A stretch of DNA of 54,429 bases. Source: Synechocystis salina LEGE 00031. GTDB lineage: Bacteria; Cyanobacteriota; Cyanobacteriia; Cyanobacteriales; Microcystaceae. The notes under the pieces are model-generated. The model was not told the origin of the DNA, did not search any database, and saw only the letters and a list, made by a program, of their open reading frames with translations. Location of the stretch: the NCBI RefSeq assembly GCF_015207985.1, contig NZ_JADEVV010000027.1, positions 1 through 54,429 on the forward strand. The letters run 5' to 3'. The position numbers and the translations under genes are program-made. Shown here in pieces: positions 26,108 through 36,593 of the stretch (positions are counted from its first letter, which is position 1; each line of letters opens with the position of its first letter).

Positions 26108-26536
26108 ATGGTAAATATCTGTATCGATAACAGTTTTTTAATTCTTTTGCTTACCAAGGAAGATAGTTCTAACAAAGCTCAGTTGTTGTGGAGGGAGTGG
26201 CAAACAAAAAACAACACTATTATCGCCCCTAAATTAATTTATTACGAAGCCAGTAATGTCCTACACCGTCTCCAGAGATTTAAGCAAATTGATTCCGCTC
26301 AAGAAAAACTTAATCTTGTTTTTAAACTGAACATCAAGATCTATGAGTATGACCAGTTGCACCAAGATGCTTTGACGATCGCCGAAAGATTTCAATTGCC
26401 GGCCGCCTACGATGCCCATTATTTAGCTTTAGCAGAAAAAATGCAGATAGATTTTTATACTTGTGACAAAAAAATGTTCAATTCCGTACAACAAAATTTT
26501 CCTAGAATAAAATTAGTTGCCACCAATAGCAGTTAA
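26108..26536 (+). CDS. PIN-domain protein, probable VapC-type toxin within the hox cluster
   Basis: This 142-residue protein has the PIN-domain acidic residues D7 (CIDNSF), E47 (YYEASN), D102 (AAYDAHY) and D120 (YTCDKK), spaced as in VapC ribonucleases. These usually cleave RNA, often tRNA, when freed from the antitoxin. It follows the antitoxin gene and precedes hoxH by 50 bases. From memory, a pair of small genes occupies this same place in PCC 6803, so this is an old insertion in the hox cluster. RNase activity is inferred. Confidence 0.75.
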   Translation: MVNICIDNSFLILLLTKEDSSNKAQLLWREWQTKNNTIIAPKLIYYEASNVLHRLQRFKQIDSAQEKLNLVFKLNIKIYEYDQLHQDALTIAERFQLPAAYDAHYLALAEKMQIDFYTCDKKMFNSVQQNFPRIKLVATNSS

Positions 26537-26586
26537 TTTTGTTCAGTTATCATATCAAAAAAAATTACATTAATTGACTTACTATC

Positions 26587-28011
26587 ATGTCTAAAACTAT
26601 TGTTATTGATCCCGTTACCCGCATTGAAGGCCACGCTAAAATCTCTATTTTTCTCAATGACCAAGGCAACGTCGATGATGTCCGCTTCCATGTGGTGGAG
26701 TATCGGGGCTTTGAGAAATTCTGTGAAGGCCGCCCCATGTGGGAAATGGCCGGTATTACCGCCCGCATTTGTGGCATTTGCCCTGTGAGCCATCTCCTTT
26801 GTGCGGCTAAAACCGGGGACAAGTTACTGGCGGTGCAGATCCCTCCGGCTGGCGAAAAACTACGACGGTTAATGAATTTGGGGCAAATTACCCAATCCCA
26901 TGCCCTTAGTTTTTTCCATCTCAGCAGTCCTGATTTTCTGCTTGGTTGGGACAGTGACCCCGCTACCCGGAATGTGTTTGGCTTAATCGCCGCTGATCCC
27001 GATTTAGCTAGGGCCGGCATCCGTTTACGACAATTTGGCCAGACGGTGATTGAACTTTTAGGAGCCAAAAAAATCCACTCCGCTTGGTCTGTGCCTGGGG
27101 GAGTACGATCGCCCTTGTCCGCAGAAGGAAGGCAGTGGATTGTGGACCGTTTACCAGAAGCAAAAGAGACCATTTACGTCGCTCTAAATTTGTTTAAAAA
27201 TCTCCTAGACCGCTTCCAAACTGAGGTGGCAGAATTTGGTCGGTTTCCCTCTTTATTTATGGGACTAGTGGGAACCCATGGGGAATGGGAACATTATGGT
27301 GGCCATTTGCGGTTTACCGACAGTGAAGGCAATATTGTGGCCGATAATCTCAGTGAAGATAATTACGCTGATTTCATTGGTGAGTCGGTGGAAAAATGGT
27401 CCTATTTAAAATTTCCTTACTATAAGCCCCTAGGTTACCCGGACGGTATTTATCGGGTTGGCCCCTTAGCCCGCCTTAATGTTTGTCATCATATTGGCAC
27501 CCCGGAAGCAGACCGAGAATTAGAGGAATATCGTCAACGGGCTGGAGGCGTAGCCACGTCTTCCTTCTTTTATCACTACGCCCGTTTGGTGGAAATCCTC
27601 GCCTGTTTAGAAGCCATCGAATTGTTGATGGATGATCCAGATATTTTGTCCAAAAACTGTCGAGCCAGGGCGGAAATTAACTGTACCGAAGCAGTGGGGG
27701 TAAGTGAAGCACCCAGGGGAACCCTATTTCACCATTACAAAGTGGATCAAAATGGTCTGATTGAGAAAGTTAATCTGATCATCGCCACGGGTAATAATAA
27801 CTTGGCCATGAATAAAACCGTGGCTCAAATTGCCAAGTATTACATTCGCAATCATGATGTGCAGGAAGGCTTTTTAAACCGGGTAGAGGCAGGTATTCGT
27901 TGCTATGATCCCTGTCTTAGTTGTTCCACCCACGCGGCGGGGCAAATGCCATTGATGATTGATTTAGTGAACACCCAGGGGGAAGTAATTCAATCCATTC
28001 GGCGGGACTAG
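26587..28011 (+). CDS. hoxH: [NiFe]-hydrogenase large subunit HoxH
   Basis: HoxH holds the NiFe active site that makes or consumes H2. The 474-residue precursor has both Ni-binding pairs: C62 and C65 in [10 protein letters not shown], and C443 and C446 in DPCLSCSTH. The C-terminal extension of 25 residues after H449 (starting AAG) is the type removed by the HoxW protease once nickel is in place. The protein is the last recognised hox gene. A 43-codon ORF follows on the same strand. Confidence 0.97.
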   Translation: MSKTIVIDPVTRIEGHAKISIFLNDQGNVDDVRFHVVEYRGFEKFCEGRPMWEMAGITARICGICPVSHLLCAAKTGDKLLAVQIPPAGEKLRRLMNLGQITQSHALSFFHLSSPDFLLGWDSDPATRNVFGLIAADPDLARAGIRLRQFGQTVIELLGAKKIHSAWSVPGGVRSPLSAEGRQWIVDRLPEAKETIYVALNLFKNLLDRFQTEVAEFGRFPSLFMGLVGTHGEWEHYGGHLRFTDSEGNIVADNLSEDNYADFIGESVEKWSYLKFPYYKPLGYPDGIYRVGPLARLNVCHHIGTPEADRELEEYRQRAGGVATSSFFYHYARLVEILACLEAIELLMDDPDILSKNCRARAEINCTEAVGVSEAPRGTLFHHYKVDQNGLIEKVNLIIATGNNNLAMNKTVAQIAKYYIRNHDVQEGFLNRVEAGIRCYDPCLSCSTHAAGQMPLMIDLVNTQGEVIQSIRRD

Positions 28012-28042
28012 TCGCCAGGACAAAAAGCAGGCGTAATTAGAC

Positions 28043-28069
28043 AAAAAAATACCCCGGTATAACCGAGGG
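28043..28069 (-). terminator. Candidate intrinsic terminator for the minus-strand ketosynthase unit
   Basis: Read on the minus strand, a GC-rich stem (CCCTCGGT/ACCGGGG with one bulged base and a 3-base loop) is followed by a run of seven T (28049-28043). It lies about 175 bases beyond the stop of the ketosynthase gene and faces the end of hoxH. On the plus strand the same stem lacks a T-run. Confidence 0.6.
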
Positions 28070-28087
28070 CATATCTAGGAGAACTCA

Positions 28088-28219
28088 ATGTCAATGGAAG
28101 GTACCGAAACCCCTAGAACCCGTGCCCTTAATAGTTCTTGCAAAGGAATTCTGTCGGGTTTCCATAGCCTTATGTTCTTTATAGTAAACATAATGTTAAT
28201 TTTTGTCAACGAGACTTGA
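28088..28219 (+). CDS. Candidate 43-residue small membrane protein downstream of hoxH
   Basis: An ATG at 28088 is preceded by an AGGAG site at 28077-28081, six bases away. The frame runs 43 codons to a TGA at 28217-28219. The N-terminal half is polar and basic; residues about 27-42 are strongly hydrophobic (Phe, Ile, Leu, Met, Val), as in a single-span membrane peptide. The site and hydrophobic tail together make a chance ORF less likely. It begins 76 bases after hoxH and may be co-transcribed with it. Against this, it overlaps the likely 3' region of the minus-strand unit. I recognise no family. Confidence 0.4.
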   Translation: MSMEGTETPRTRALNSSCKGILSGFHSLMFFIVNIMLIFVNET

Positions 28220-28244
28220 CGTCCGGTTCATTTTATTGATAAGA

Positions 28245-29435
28245 CTATGCCCCCACGGCGATCGCCCCGTTTTGTCCCCCAAAGCCAAAGCTGAGACATA
28301 GGCCGTAGGCTAAGCGCCCATGGGCCAAGGGGTTAATGGAGGTGAAATTGAGGGGAAATTCCGGTTCCCTTAAGCCGACACAGGGAGGCAATTTTTGCTG
28401 GTGCAGGCTCAGTAATGTTAAGGCCACGGCGATCGCCCCGGAAGCCCCCAGGGTATGGCCGGTGGCCCCTTTGGTGGAGGTGATTGGTGTATTTGGTGCG
28501 AACATGGTTTGAATTAAGGCCGCTTCCCGCTGATCATTAAAAAGGGTGCCGGTGCCGTGGGGATGGATAAGACTAATCTGTACTGGAATTAAGCCACTAC
28601 GGGTTAAGCAATGTTTAACTGCTTTTTGGGCACTGCGATTATCAAAGGCGGGGGTACTGCGATGGAGAGCATCACAACTAAAACCCCAACCTAAAATTTC
28701 ACCGTAAATTCTGGCCTTTCTCTTTTCGGCCAAGGCTCGGCTTTCCAACACCAATAATGCCCCCCCTTCCCCTAACACTAGACCCTGGCGCTGGCGATCG
28801 AAGGGGTAGCAACCATCGGTTGCTAGCGTCGCCATTTTACTAAAACCGGCCAATGTGAGCGGTGTAATGGGGGCTTCCACTGCTCCGGCCAAAACCCGTT
28901 GGCAATGACCTGTTCTAATTAACTCCACCCCCTGGGCGATCGCCCATAATCCGGTGGCACAGGCCGCCATGGGACATTGCATCACCGTTACCTCTGGTAG
29001 AAGTTGGGCGGCGAGACGGGCGGCCTGATCGGGTAAGGTCTGCCACCAATCTACCGGCCCAAAGTTAGGCGCCACCGGGGGCTTAGTATTACTGCCAACC
29101 CAATCTTCCCAATGGCCCTGGCTGGCTCGACTAGAACCGATCGCCACGCCCCAGGGTTCTTCCGCGGGATCAAGTAGGGCATCGTCAAGGGCAGCCTGGA
29201 CTAATGGCGGCACCAACTGCCCTAGGGAACGGGGATAATCTCCTCGCAGTGCCAAAGGTAACGGTGGCAAGTTAGTGAAGGGTTGCTTGGGCTTGATGGC
29301 CGTTTGTCCCTGTAACAACTTCTCCCAGGTTTGTAATTGATCTCCCAGGACAGTGTCGAGGGCCAGACCCGTAACCACCACTCCTGTGGCTAGAGCATCT
29401 ATTGGAACCGTTTTCTGCTTCCCCTGCCCATCCAT
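28245..29435 (-). CDS. Beta-ketoacyl-ACP synthase, FabF-like
   Basis: This 396-residue condensing enzyme has the Cys-His-His catalytic set of the KAS II family: C159 in AACATG, H293 in HPHGTGT and H327 in KGATGHTLGA. These enzymes extend acyl-ACP with malonyl-ACP. The active-site flanking sequences differ from the housekeeping FabF, suggesting a second ketosynthase with its own substrate. I set the start at ATG 29435, seven bases after the M16 gene stop, so the two are probably translated from one transcript. No other fatty-acid or polyketide genes are nearby. Confidence 0.88.
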   Translation of the reverse strand: MDGQGKQKTVPIDALATGVVVTGLALDTVLGDQLQTWEKLLQGQTAIKPKQPFTNLPPLPLALRGDYPRSLGQLVPPLVQAALDDALLDPAEEPWGVAIGSSRASQGHWEDWVGSNTKPPVAPNFGPVDWWQTLPDQAARLAAQLLPEVTVMQCPMAACATGLWAIAQGVELIRTGHCQRVLAGAVEAPITPLTLAGFSKMATLATDGCYPFDRQRQGLVLGEGGALLVLESRALAEKRKARIYGEILGWGFSCDALHRSTPAFDNRSAQKAVKHCLTRSGLIPVQISLIHPHGTGTLFNDQREAALIQTMFAPNTPITSTKGATGHTLGASGAIAVALTLLSLHQQKLPPCVGLREPEFPLNFTSINPLAHGRLAYGLCLSFGFGGQNGAIAVGA

Positions 29436-29442
29436 GGCCCGA

Positions 29443-30960
29443 TTAACTGTTAGCTTCGGGAATGGCAATTTCCAACATTTCCACCCGCCGGTCTAGGGCT
29501 TCTAATTCATCCTTCAGGCGATCGCCTTGGCCCACAATGACCGCAATCATCTGTTCGGGGCGGAGATACTTGGCCGCTACCCGTTGCACGTCTGCCACCG
29601 TGGTGTCCATCACCGCCTGTTGGTAGGTGAAAATAAAATCCTCTGGATAACCGTAATACTCGTAGGTCATCAACCGGGAAAGGGTTTGCCCCGGTCTTTC
29701 AAAGTTAAAGACAAAGGAATTCAAAATTGAGTCCTTGGCATAGGCCAATTCTTCCGGGCTTACTTCGGTGATGCGTAACTTTTCAAACTCTTGTAACAGA
29801 GATTGGAGAAACTGCACTGTGGTTTCTGTGCGGGTAGGGCCCCCAGCTAAGAAATAACCGGGATAGTCATAGCGGGCCTGCCAACTACCGGAAACACTAT
29901 AGGCTAAGCCCTGGGTAGAGCGGATATTGTTAAATAACCTGCCTGCAAAGCCCCCCAGGACCCCATTCATCACCGACAGGGCGGCGTAATCAGGGCTGTC
30001 CACCATGCCGCCAATTTGCCCCAAAAGCACATTGCTCTGGGTAACGTGGGGCAAATTAACCAAAAAAACTTCACTGTCATTAACCTGGCTAGCACTGGGG
30101 GGAGTTAACTGGGGAGCCGTTCCCGGCACTTGCCAATTACCAAATTTTTCCGCAATGGTTTGCTTGATGGTTTCCCCGTCGAAGTCTCCCACAATACCTA
30201 GAATCATCTGGTCGGGACGGACGTAGCGTTGATGAAAATCAACAATATCCTGGCGGTCAATATTGGCTAAGGTTTGGTACTCCACCGTGCGGGCGTAGGG
30301 ACTGGTGGAGCCATAGAGCATTTTGCTAAATTCCCGGCTGGCAATATCCCCAGGGTCGTCGTTGCGACGGGCAATGCCTCCCCGCAGTTGGTTTTTGGCC
30401 AAGGCAATTTGGGCTTCGTCAAAGGCTGGGGTTTGGAGTACTTGGGCAAAGAGGTCAAACACCAAGTCAAAGTCCTTACCAAGGGAAGAAAAACTAGCGG
30501 AACCAGAGGCGGTGCCAATGCTGGTTTCAATGGCGGCGGCCTTTTGCTCCAATAAATTGTTCAGTTGGGCGGGGGAATACTGCTCTGTGCCCCCCAACCG
30601 CATAGTAGCGCCCGTCAACTGGGCTAACCCCACTTGATCCGCTGGTTCCCAACGGGCTCCTGCCCGCATTACTACTGACCCTGATACCAGGGGCAGTCTC
30701 CGGTCAGGCATTAGATAGACCACCAAACCGTTGGGCAGAGTGTAACGTTCGTAGTCCGGCAGATTGATTTCCGGCAGGGGGGGGAACGTCAATTGGTCAT
30801 GGGTTTTGGGCTGGGCTCCCAGGTCCCTCGCTATGGCCGGGGCTAGGGAAAGATTACTAAAAACGACGATCGCCATTACCAGGGTGGCCACCAGGACGAA
30901 CCGTTGCCAGGCATTGGGGCTAGAGACCACTGTTTTGGGAGTTTTCCAAGGATTTTTCAT
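29443..30960 (-). CDS. M16 peptidase homologue lacking the HxxEH zinc motif
   Basis: This 505-residue protein has an N-terminal hydrophobic segment (21-38) followed by an AIA-type cleavage region, so it is probably exported or anchored. The rest has the two-domain M16 fold, with the YTLPNGLVVYL start and an M16B-type C-terminal RPGQTLSRLMTYEYYG block. The zinc-binding H-x-x-E-H is replaced by GLAQLTGAT (111-119), so both His and Glu are gone. Such inactive partners pair with an active M16 subunit in some bacteria and in mitochondrial processing peptidase. It precedes the ketosynthase gene in the same unit. Confidence 0.85.
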   Translation of the reverse strand: MKNPWKTPKTVVSSPNAWQRFVLVATLVMAIVVFSNLSLAPAIARDLGAQPKTHDQLTFPPLPEINLPDYERYTLPNGLVVYLMPDRRLPLVSGSVVMRAGARWEPADQVGLAQLTGATMRLGGTEQYSPAQLNNLLEQKAAAIETSIGTASGSASFSSLGKDFDLVFDLFAQVLQTPAFDEAQIALAKNQLRGGIARRNDDPGDIASREFSKMLYGSTSPYARTVEYQTLANIDRQDIVDFHQRYVRPDQMILGIVGDFDGETIKQTIAEKFGNWQVPGTAPQLTPPSASQVNDSEVFLVNLPHVTQSNVLLGQIGGMVDSPDYAALSVMNGVLGGFAGRLFNNIRSTQGLAYSVSGSWQARYDYPGYFLAGGPTRTETTVQFLQSLLQEFEKLRITEVSPEELAYAKDSILNSFVFNFERPGQTLSRLMTYEYYGYPEDFIFTYQQAVMDTTVADVQRVAAKYLRPEQMIAVIVGQGDRLKDELEALDRRVEMLEIAIPEANS

Positions 30961-31159
30961 AGGGCAAACAAGGCGATCTAGTATCCACAGTCCCCATTGT
31001 TTATCGGTTAAATCTGTCGTGGGGCTGGGGCGGAAGCAAAAACGGTGACTAGTGCCAAGGCAAAAGCCTCCCCAATGCTAACAGTGCTTCAACACTGGGA
31101 AGACTTTGACTAGCCAAGCTGGGCTGGGCCATTGTGCTGACCAATGACAACCGTCCCAA

Positions 31160-31570
31160 CTAGACAGCGCCACCGGCTGCTTGTAGGCGAGCCCGAGCTT
31201 TTTTGTAATTGTTAGAAGCTTTCAGTTGGTTGGGTTTATCTTCCCCCCGGTTTGCTTCTTCCAAAGCACCTTGGGCTTCGGTGTAGGCTTGGCGGGCCGA
31301 TTCAGCATTGATCTCTGTGCCCAACTCGGCACCATTGACCAATACTTTCACTTCGTTATTTTCTACCTCAGCAAAGCCCCCCATGACTGCAATATTTTTC
31401 CAGTCCTTACCAGGGCGCACCCGCATGACCCCAATTTCCAAAGCGGTGAGTAGGGGAGCGTGATTACTGAGGATACCCAGTTGGCCGGTGGTGCTGGGCA
31501 AAATCAGTTCCTGTACTTCTTCATCCCAAACCACCTTATCCGGTGTGATTACCCGTACTGTTAACGTCAT
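31160..31570 (-). CDS. atpC: ATP synthase epsilon subunit
   Basis: The epsilon subunit regulates and couples the F1 motor to the thylakoid and plasma membrane proton gradient. The 136-residue protein has the usual two parts: a beta-sandwich start ([19 protein letters not shown]) with [15 protein letters not shown], and a C-terminal helical hairpin. I set the start at ATG 31570; the longer frame adds 29 unconserved residues. It follows atpD by 148 bases, a gap that holds a large stem-loop. In cyanobacteria beta and epsilon genes form their own pair, as here; the other F1Fo genes are elsewhere. Confidence 0.95.
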   Translation of the reverse strand: MTLTVRVITPDKVVWDEEVQELILPSTTGQLGILSNHAPLLTALEIGVMRVRPGKDWKNIAVMGGFAEVENNEVKVLVNGAELGTEINAESARQAYTEAQGALEEANRGEDKPNQLKASNNYKKARARLQAAGGAV

Positions 31571-31634
31571 TTTTAGGAATTTCCCTTTGATAGCGTTTCT
31601 ATGCAAACAACTGGCGATCGTCGACCAGGAAAGC

Positions 31635-31683
31635 AGGGGGAATAAAGCAATGGTCATCCTAGAAAACCATTCCTATTCCCCCT
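31635..31683 (-). promoter_or_regulatory. Large stem-loop between atpD and atpC
   Basis: AGGGGGAATA (31635-31644) pairs over ten bases with TATTCCCCCT (31674-31683). An inner stem AATGGT/ACCATT (31649-31654 with 31666-31671) is separated by a small asymmetric loop. It lies in the 148-base beta-epsilon spacer. No T-run follows, so it may protect or process the mRNA, giving unequal beta and epsilon output. Confidence 0.7.
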
Positions 31684-31718
31684 AATTCTCCCAACTTAGA
31701 CCCCAGACAAATCAGCTC

Positions 31719-33179
<1,461 letters not shown>

Positions 33180-33256
33180 CTAGGAATTTGTTTATAGTTA
33201 GACTACAGGATTACTGTTTAGTTTTGGTCAAATTTGCCATCTTTAAGGGTATCACT

Positions 33257-33272
33257 TTGGGGCTGTCCCCAA
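33257..33272. promoter_or_regulatory. Perfect palindromic hairpin between atpD and the hybrid kinase
   Basis: TTGGGG-CTGT-CCCCAA forms a six-base inverted repeat with a four-base loop. It lies in the divergent atpD/kinase promoter region, 53 bases from the kinase start. It may be a regulator site or a leader hairpin; no terminator-type T-run follows. Confidence 0.35.
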
Positions 33273-33324
33273 CTGGTGGGATGGTGCAAATCCTAGGCTG
33301 ATAGGCGATCGCCGGGGGGAGGTT

Positions 33325-35310
33325 TTGGAGCAAAAGTTGGAACGGGAAGATTGTCTGAGGGCGATTGCGAGAACTTTGCTGGAAAAGGACTGGGCCACGG
33401 CAGTCCATTTTGCCATGGAGCAACTGGGGCTGTTGTTTGGTTGTCAGCGGGTCCATGTGATTTACCATGATCCGGCCAAGGACTGTTTACATATGGCGGA
33501 AGAATGGTGTGCGGTGGGTACTGCTCCTCGGTTATCAACTTTTCAAGGGGTGCCGGTGGCCACCTATCCCTGGATCTGGGCTAATTTGCAGGACAGTGAC
33601 GGTGTTTTGGTGAGGGATGTGGAGCAAATGCCGCCGGAGGCTGAGATGGATAAGGCCTCCCTGCAGTTTGATCTGGTGAAATCTATCTTGGTAGTGCCCA
33701 TGGTTAAGGATGCCCAAGTGTTGGGCTACATTAGCCTGGTTCATCTCCATGGCAACTACGGCTGGAACCCGGAGGAATTAAACTTGGCCAAGCTGGTGGG
33801 GCAATTTTTGGCGATCGCCCAGGCCCGGCACCAAGCAGAAACAACCCTGACCCAAGCAAAGGAAGCGGCGGATGCGGCCAATCGGGCTAAAACGGAATTT
33901 TTGGCCAGCATTAGCCATGAATTGCGTACTCCCCTCAATGCCATCATTGGTTTTAGCCAACTGTTACATCGGGATCCCAGTTTGGCCCCCCACCGTCCCA
34001 CCCTGGATATCATCAATCGGAGCGGCGAGCATTTACTAGAGCTGATTAACGACATTCTGGAAATGTCCAAAATTGAGGCAGGCCGCACCACCCTCAACGA
34101 AAAAACCATTGATTGCCATCGTTTATTGGACAATTTACAGGCCCTTTTTCAACTGCGAGCCCAGGAAAAACAATTACTCCTCCAGGTGGAACGATCGCCA
34201 GAGGTGCCCCAATGGATTAAAACCGATGGGGGCAAGTTGCGGCAGGTATTGATTAACTTGTTGGCCAATGCCATTAAGTTTACGGCCCAGGGCGGTGTCA
34301 CCCTGAAGGTTAAATGCCTGACCCCCCCTACTCCCCAGACCAACGGGGGTGAGGAAGCATCCATCTGGCTTCATTTTTTGGTATCGGATACGGGGGCGGG
34401 CATTGCTTCCCATGAAATGGATCAACTGTTTGTGCCCTTTGCCCAGACAGAAACGGGGCTGAAGTCTTGCCAAGGTAACGGTTTAGGGCTACCCATCAGC
34501 CAAAAATTTGTGCAGTTGATGGGGGGACAAATTCAAGTTAGGAGTAAGGTCAATCAAGGCAGTACTTTCTTTTTTGCCATTCCAGTGCAGGTGATGGCGG
34601 CCCCCAATCCGACTCCGGAAATCTCGGCGGCAATTCTCCCTTCTCTAGACCAGTACAATCAAAAAATTCTCGTGGTGGATGATCGCCCGGAAAGTCGGCT
34701 ATTGCTGTGCCAATTGCTCACCAGCCTAGGCTTTGTTGTCCAAGAGGCAGAAAACGGAGAAATGGCGATCGCCCTGTGGGAGAGTTGGCAGCCCCAGGTG
34801 ATTTTAATGGATATGCAAATGCCGGTGTTGGATGGTCGGAGTGCGACCGAAAAAATTAAAGCTAGCCCCCAAGGGCAACATACGGTCGTCGTTGCCCTCA
34901 CCGCCAGTGCCTTTGAAGAAGAACGGACGGAAATCCTGGCCTCTGGCTGTGACGATTTTTTACGCAAGCCTTTCCGCCCCGAAGAATTGATCGCCCTCCT
35001 AGCCAAACACCTGGCCGTATCTTTACCTTCCCAGGTTCAACCACAGGCTTCCCCTCTCCGACCCTTTCCTGTCATCACAGCTCCGTCCCTATTAGAACAA
35101 TTGGCTCAGACCCCCCTATCCTGGCGACAACAGATGACGAAAATGGCCCTAGAATGCAATGACGATGAACTGATTGCCCTGGTTGAGTCCCTGCCGACTT
35201 TGTCACCATCCCTGGCTCACCTATTGGCCACCTGGGCTAGGGAATACCGCTTTGAACAGATTTTCCTGACGATTGAATCCAGTCTTGGGGAGATGACCCC
35301 AGTGGGGTAA
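33325..35310 (+). CDS. Hybrid sensor histidine kinase (GAF-HisKA-HATPase-REC)
   Basis: This 661-residue protein starts with a GAF-like sensory domain (about 20-168) and a short coiled linker. Next come the HisKA domain with phospho-accepting His198 (SISHELRTPLN), and the ATPase domain with N-box NLLANAIKFT, DTGAGI and GNGLGLPI. A C-terminal receiver domain has Asp496 (LMDMQMPVLDG) and the FLRKPF lysine. The last 100 residues resemble a helical tail but lack a clear phosphotransfer His-box. The start is TTG at 33325, supported by a GGGGGAGG site four bases upstream. The signal is unknown. A second REC-kinase follows 95 bases downstream, and the two may act in one phosphorelay. Confidence 0.92.
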   Translation: MEQKLEREDCLRAIARTLLEKDWATAVHFAMEQLGLLFGCQRVHVIYHDPAKDCLHMAEEWCAVGTAPRLSTFQGVPVATYPWIWANLQDSDGVLVRDVEQMPPEAEMDKASLQFDLVKSILVVPMVKDAQVLGYISLVHLHGNYGWNPEELNLAKLVGQFLAIAQARHQAETTLTQAKEAADAANRAKTEFLASISHELRTPLNAIIGFSQLLHRDPSLAPHRPTLDIINRSGEHLLELINDILEMSKIEAGRTTLNEKTIDCHRLLDNLQALFQLRAQEKQLLLQVERSPEVPQWIKTDGGKLRQVLINLLANAIKFTAQGGVTLKVKCLTPPTPQTNGGEEASIWLHFLVSDTGAGIASHEMDQLFVPFAQTETGLKSCQGNGLGLPISQKFVQLMGGQIQVRSKVNQGSTFFFAIPVQVMAAPNPTPEISAAILPSLDQYNQKILVVDDRPESRLLLCQLLTSLGFVVQEAENGEMAIALWESWQPQVILMDMQMPVLDGRSATEKIKASPQGQHTVVVALTASAFEEERTEILASGCDDFLRKPFRPEELIALLAKHLAVSLPSQVQPQASPLRPFPVITAPSLLEQLAQTPLSWRQQMTKMALECNDDELIALVESLPTLSPSLAHLLATWAREYRFEQIFLTIESSLGEMTPVG

Positions 35311-35405
35311 CCCAATTGATATTCCCAACTGTGACAACAGGTGCTTAAAATTCGTCTCAACTTTAACTTTTCTTTCCCCTCCATCAATTCCCGCAGGCGA
35401 TCGCC

Positions 35406-36542
35406 ATGGGCCAGGACTGTAAAACCCTTTTTATTGTCGATGACACCCCGGACAATGTACGGCTACTGGCTAATCTTTTGTCTGCCCATGGTTACCGAAT
35501 CCGCAAAGCATTGGATGCCAATTTTGCCCTCAAAAGTATTGAGCAATCCCCGCCGGATTTGATTTTACTAGACGTTAATATGCCCATCATGAATGGCTAT
35601 GAAATGTGTGCCCAGTTAAAGTCCAATCCCGATACCCAGGAAATCCCCATTATTTTCATCAGTGCCCTAGATAACGTACTTGATAAAGTCAAAGCTTTTA
35701 ACCTGGGGGGAGCGGACTACATCACCAAGCCGTTTCAAATGGAGGAAGTGCTGGCCCGCATTGAGCATCAACTGCTCCTGCTACAACAAAAACATCAACT
35801 GCGGGCAGAAATTCAAGAACGAAAGCGGGCGGAACAATCCCTGGAAGTTTCCCTGCGGGTGGTGTCCCACGATCTCCGCAATCCTGTGTTGGGGCTGTCC
35901 ATGGTGCTCAACAATTATCTTAAACGGGCCGATCCAAACCAAACGGAACTTTCCCTACCCCGCCAAACCCTGGAGCAGATGGCCCGCAGTTGTGAACGTC
36001 AATTAGCCTTGATCAATTCCCTGGTGGAAAGCCAACATTGGGAACAGCAGGGGGTTCCTTTGGTATTACGACGCCTTGATCTGAGCACCCTAGTGAGGGA
36101 TTTTGCCCAGGAGTGGTCGTTGGGACTAGGGGAGCAGGAAGTAACCCTTAGTTTGAATCTGGGGGAAAATTTGCCCTTATTCATGGGGGATGCCAATTTC
36201 ATCTGGCGGGTGTTGGAAAATTTGTTGGCCAATAGCCTTAAATACAATCCTTTACCCCGCTCCCAACCTTTGAACATTACCATCACAGTTACGGCCCTAG
36301 ACCAAACCCTAACCTGTCGAGTCACAGATAATGGAGTAGGTGTGGACCTGGCCATCGCTGACCGAGTTTTTGAACGCTATCAACGCGGCGATCGGGATAA
36401 TAATCCCCTCGGGCTAGGTTTAGGCCTATACGTTTGTAAACTAATTGTCGAAGCCCATGGTGGCAAAATTGGCCTCAATACCGCCGTTAGTAAAGGGGCA
36501 GAAATTTACTTTACCCTCCCCTTGGAAAAAGTTCCCGCTTAA
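35406..36542 (+). CDS. Response regulator-histidine kinase fusion (REC-HisKA-HATPase)
   Basis: This 378-residue protein starts with a receiver domain (phospho-acceptor Asp56 in LLDVNMP, Lys108 in ITKPF). A coiled linker (about 118-147) leads to a HisKA domain with His155 (VVSHDLRNPVLG) and an ATPase domain (NLLANSLKYN, DNGVGV, GLGLGLYV). It thus receives phosphate and then controls its own kinase, a layout common in cyanobacterial signalling. No DNA-binding output is present. It lies directly downstream of the hybrid kinase on the same strand, so the pair likely works together. Confidence 0.92.
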   Translation: MGQDCKTLFIVDDTPDNVRLLANLLSAHGYRIRKALDANFALKSIEQSPPDLILLDVNMPIMNGYEMCAQLKSNPDTQEIPIIFISALDNVLDKVKAFNLGGADYITKPFQMEEVLARIEHQLLLLQQKHQLRAEIQERKRAEQSLEVSLRVVSHDLRNPVLGLSMVLNNYLKRADPNQTELSLPRQTLEQMARSCERQLALINSLVESQHWEQQGVPLVLRRLDLSTLVRDFAQEWSLGLGEQEVTLSLNLGENLPLFMGDANFIWRVLENLLANSLKYNPLPRSQPLNITITVTALDQTLTCRVTDNGVGVDLAIADRVFERYQRGDRDNNPLGLGLGLYVCKLIVEAHGGKIGLNTAVSKGAEIYFTLPLEKVPA

Positions 36543-36593
36543 AATTTTGGCATCTAGAGATTATTTATCAACAGTGAGCAAAGTTAATTGGTG

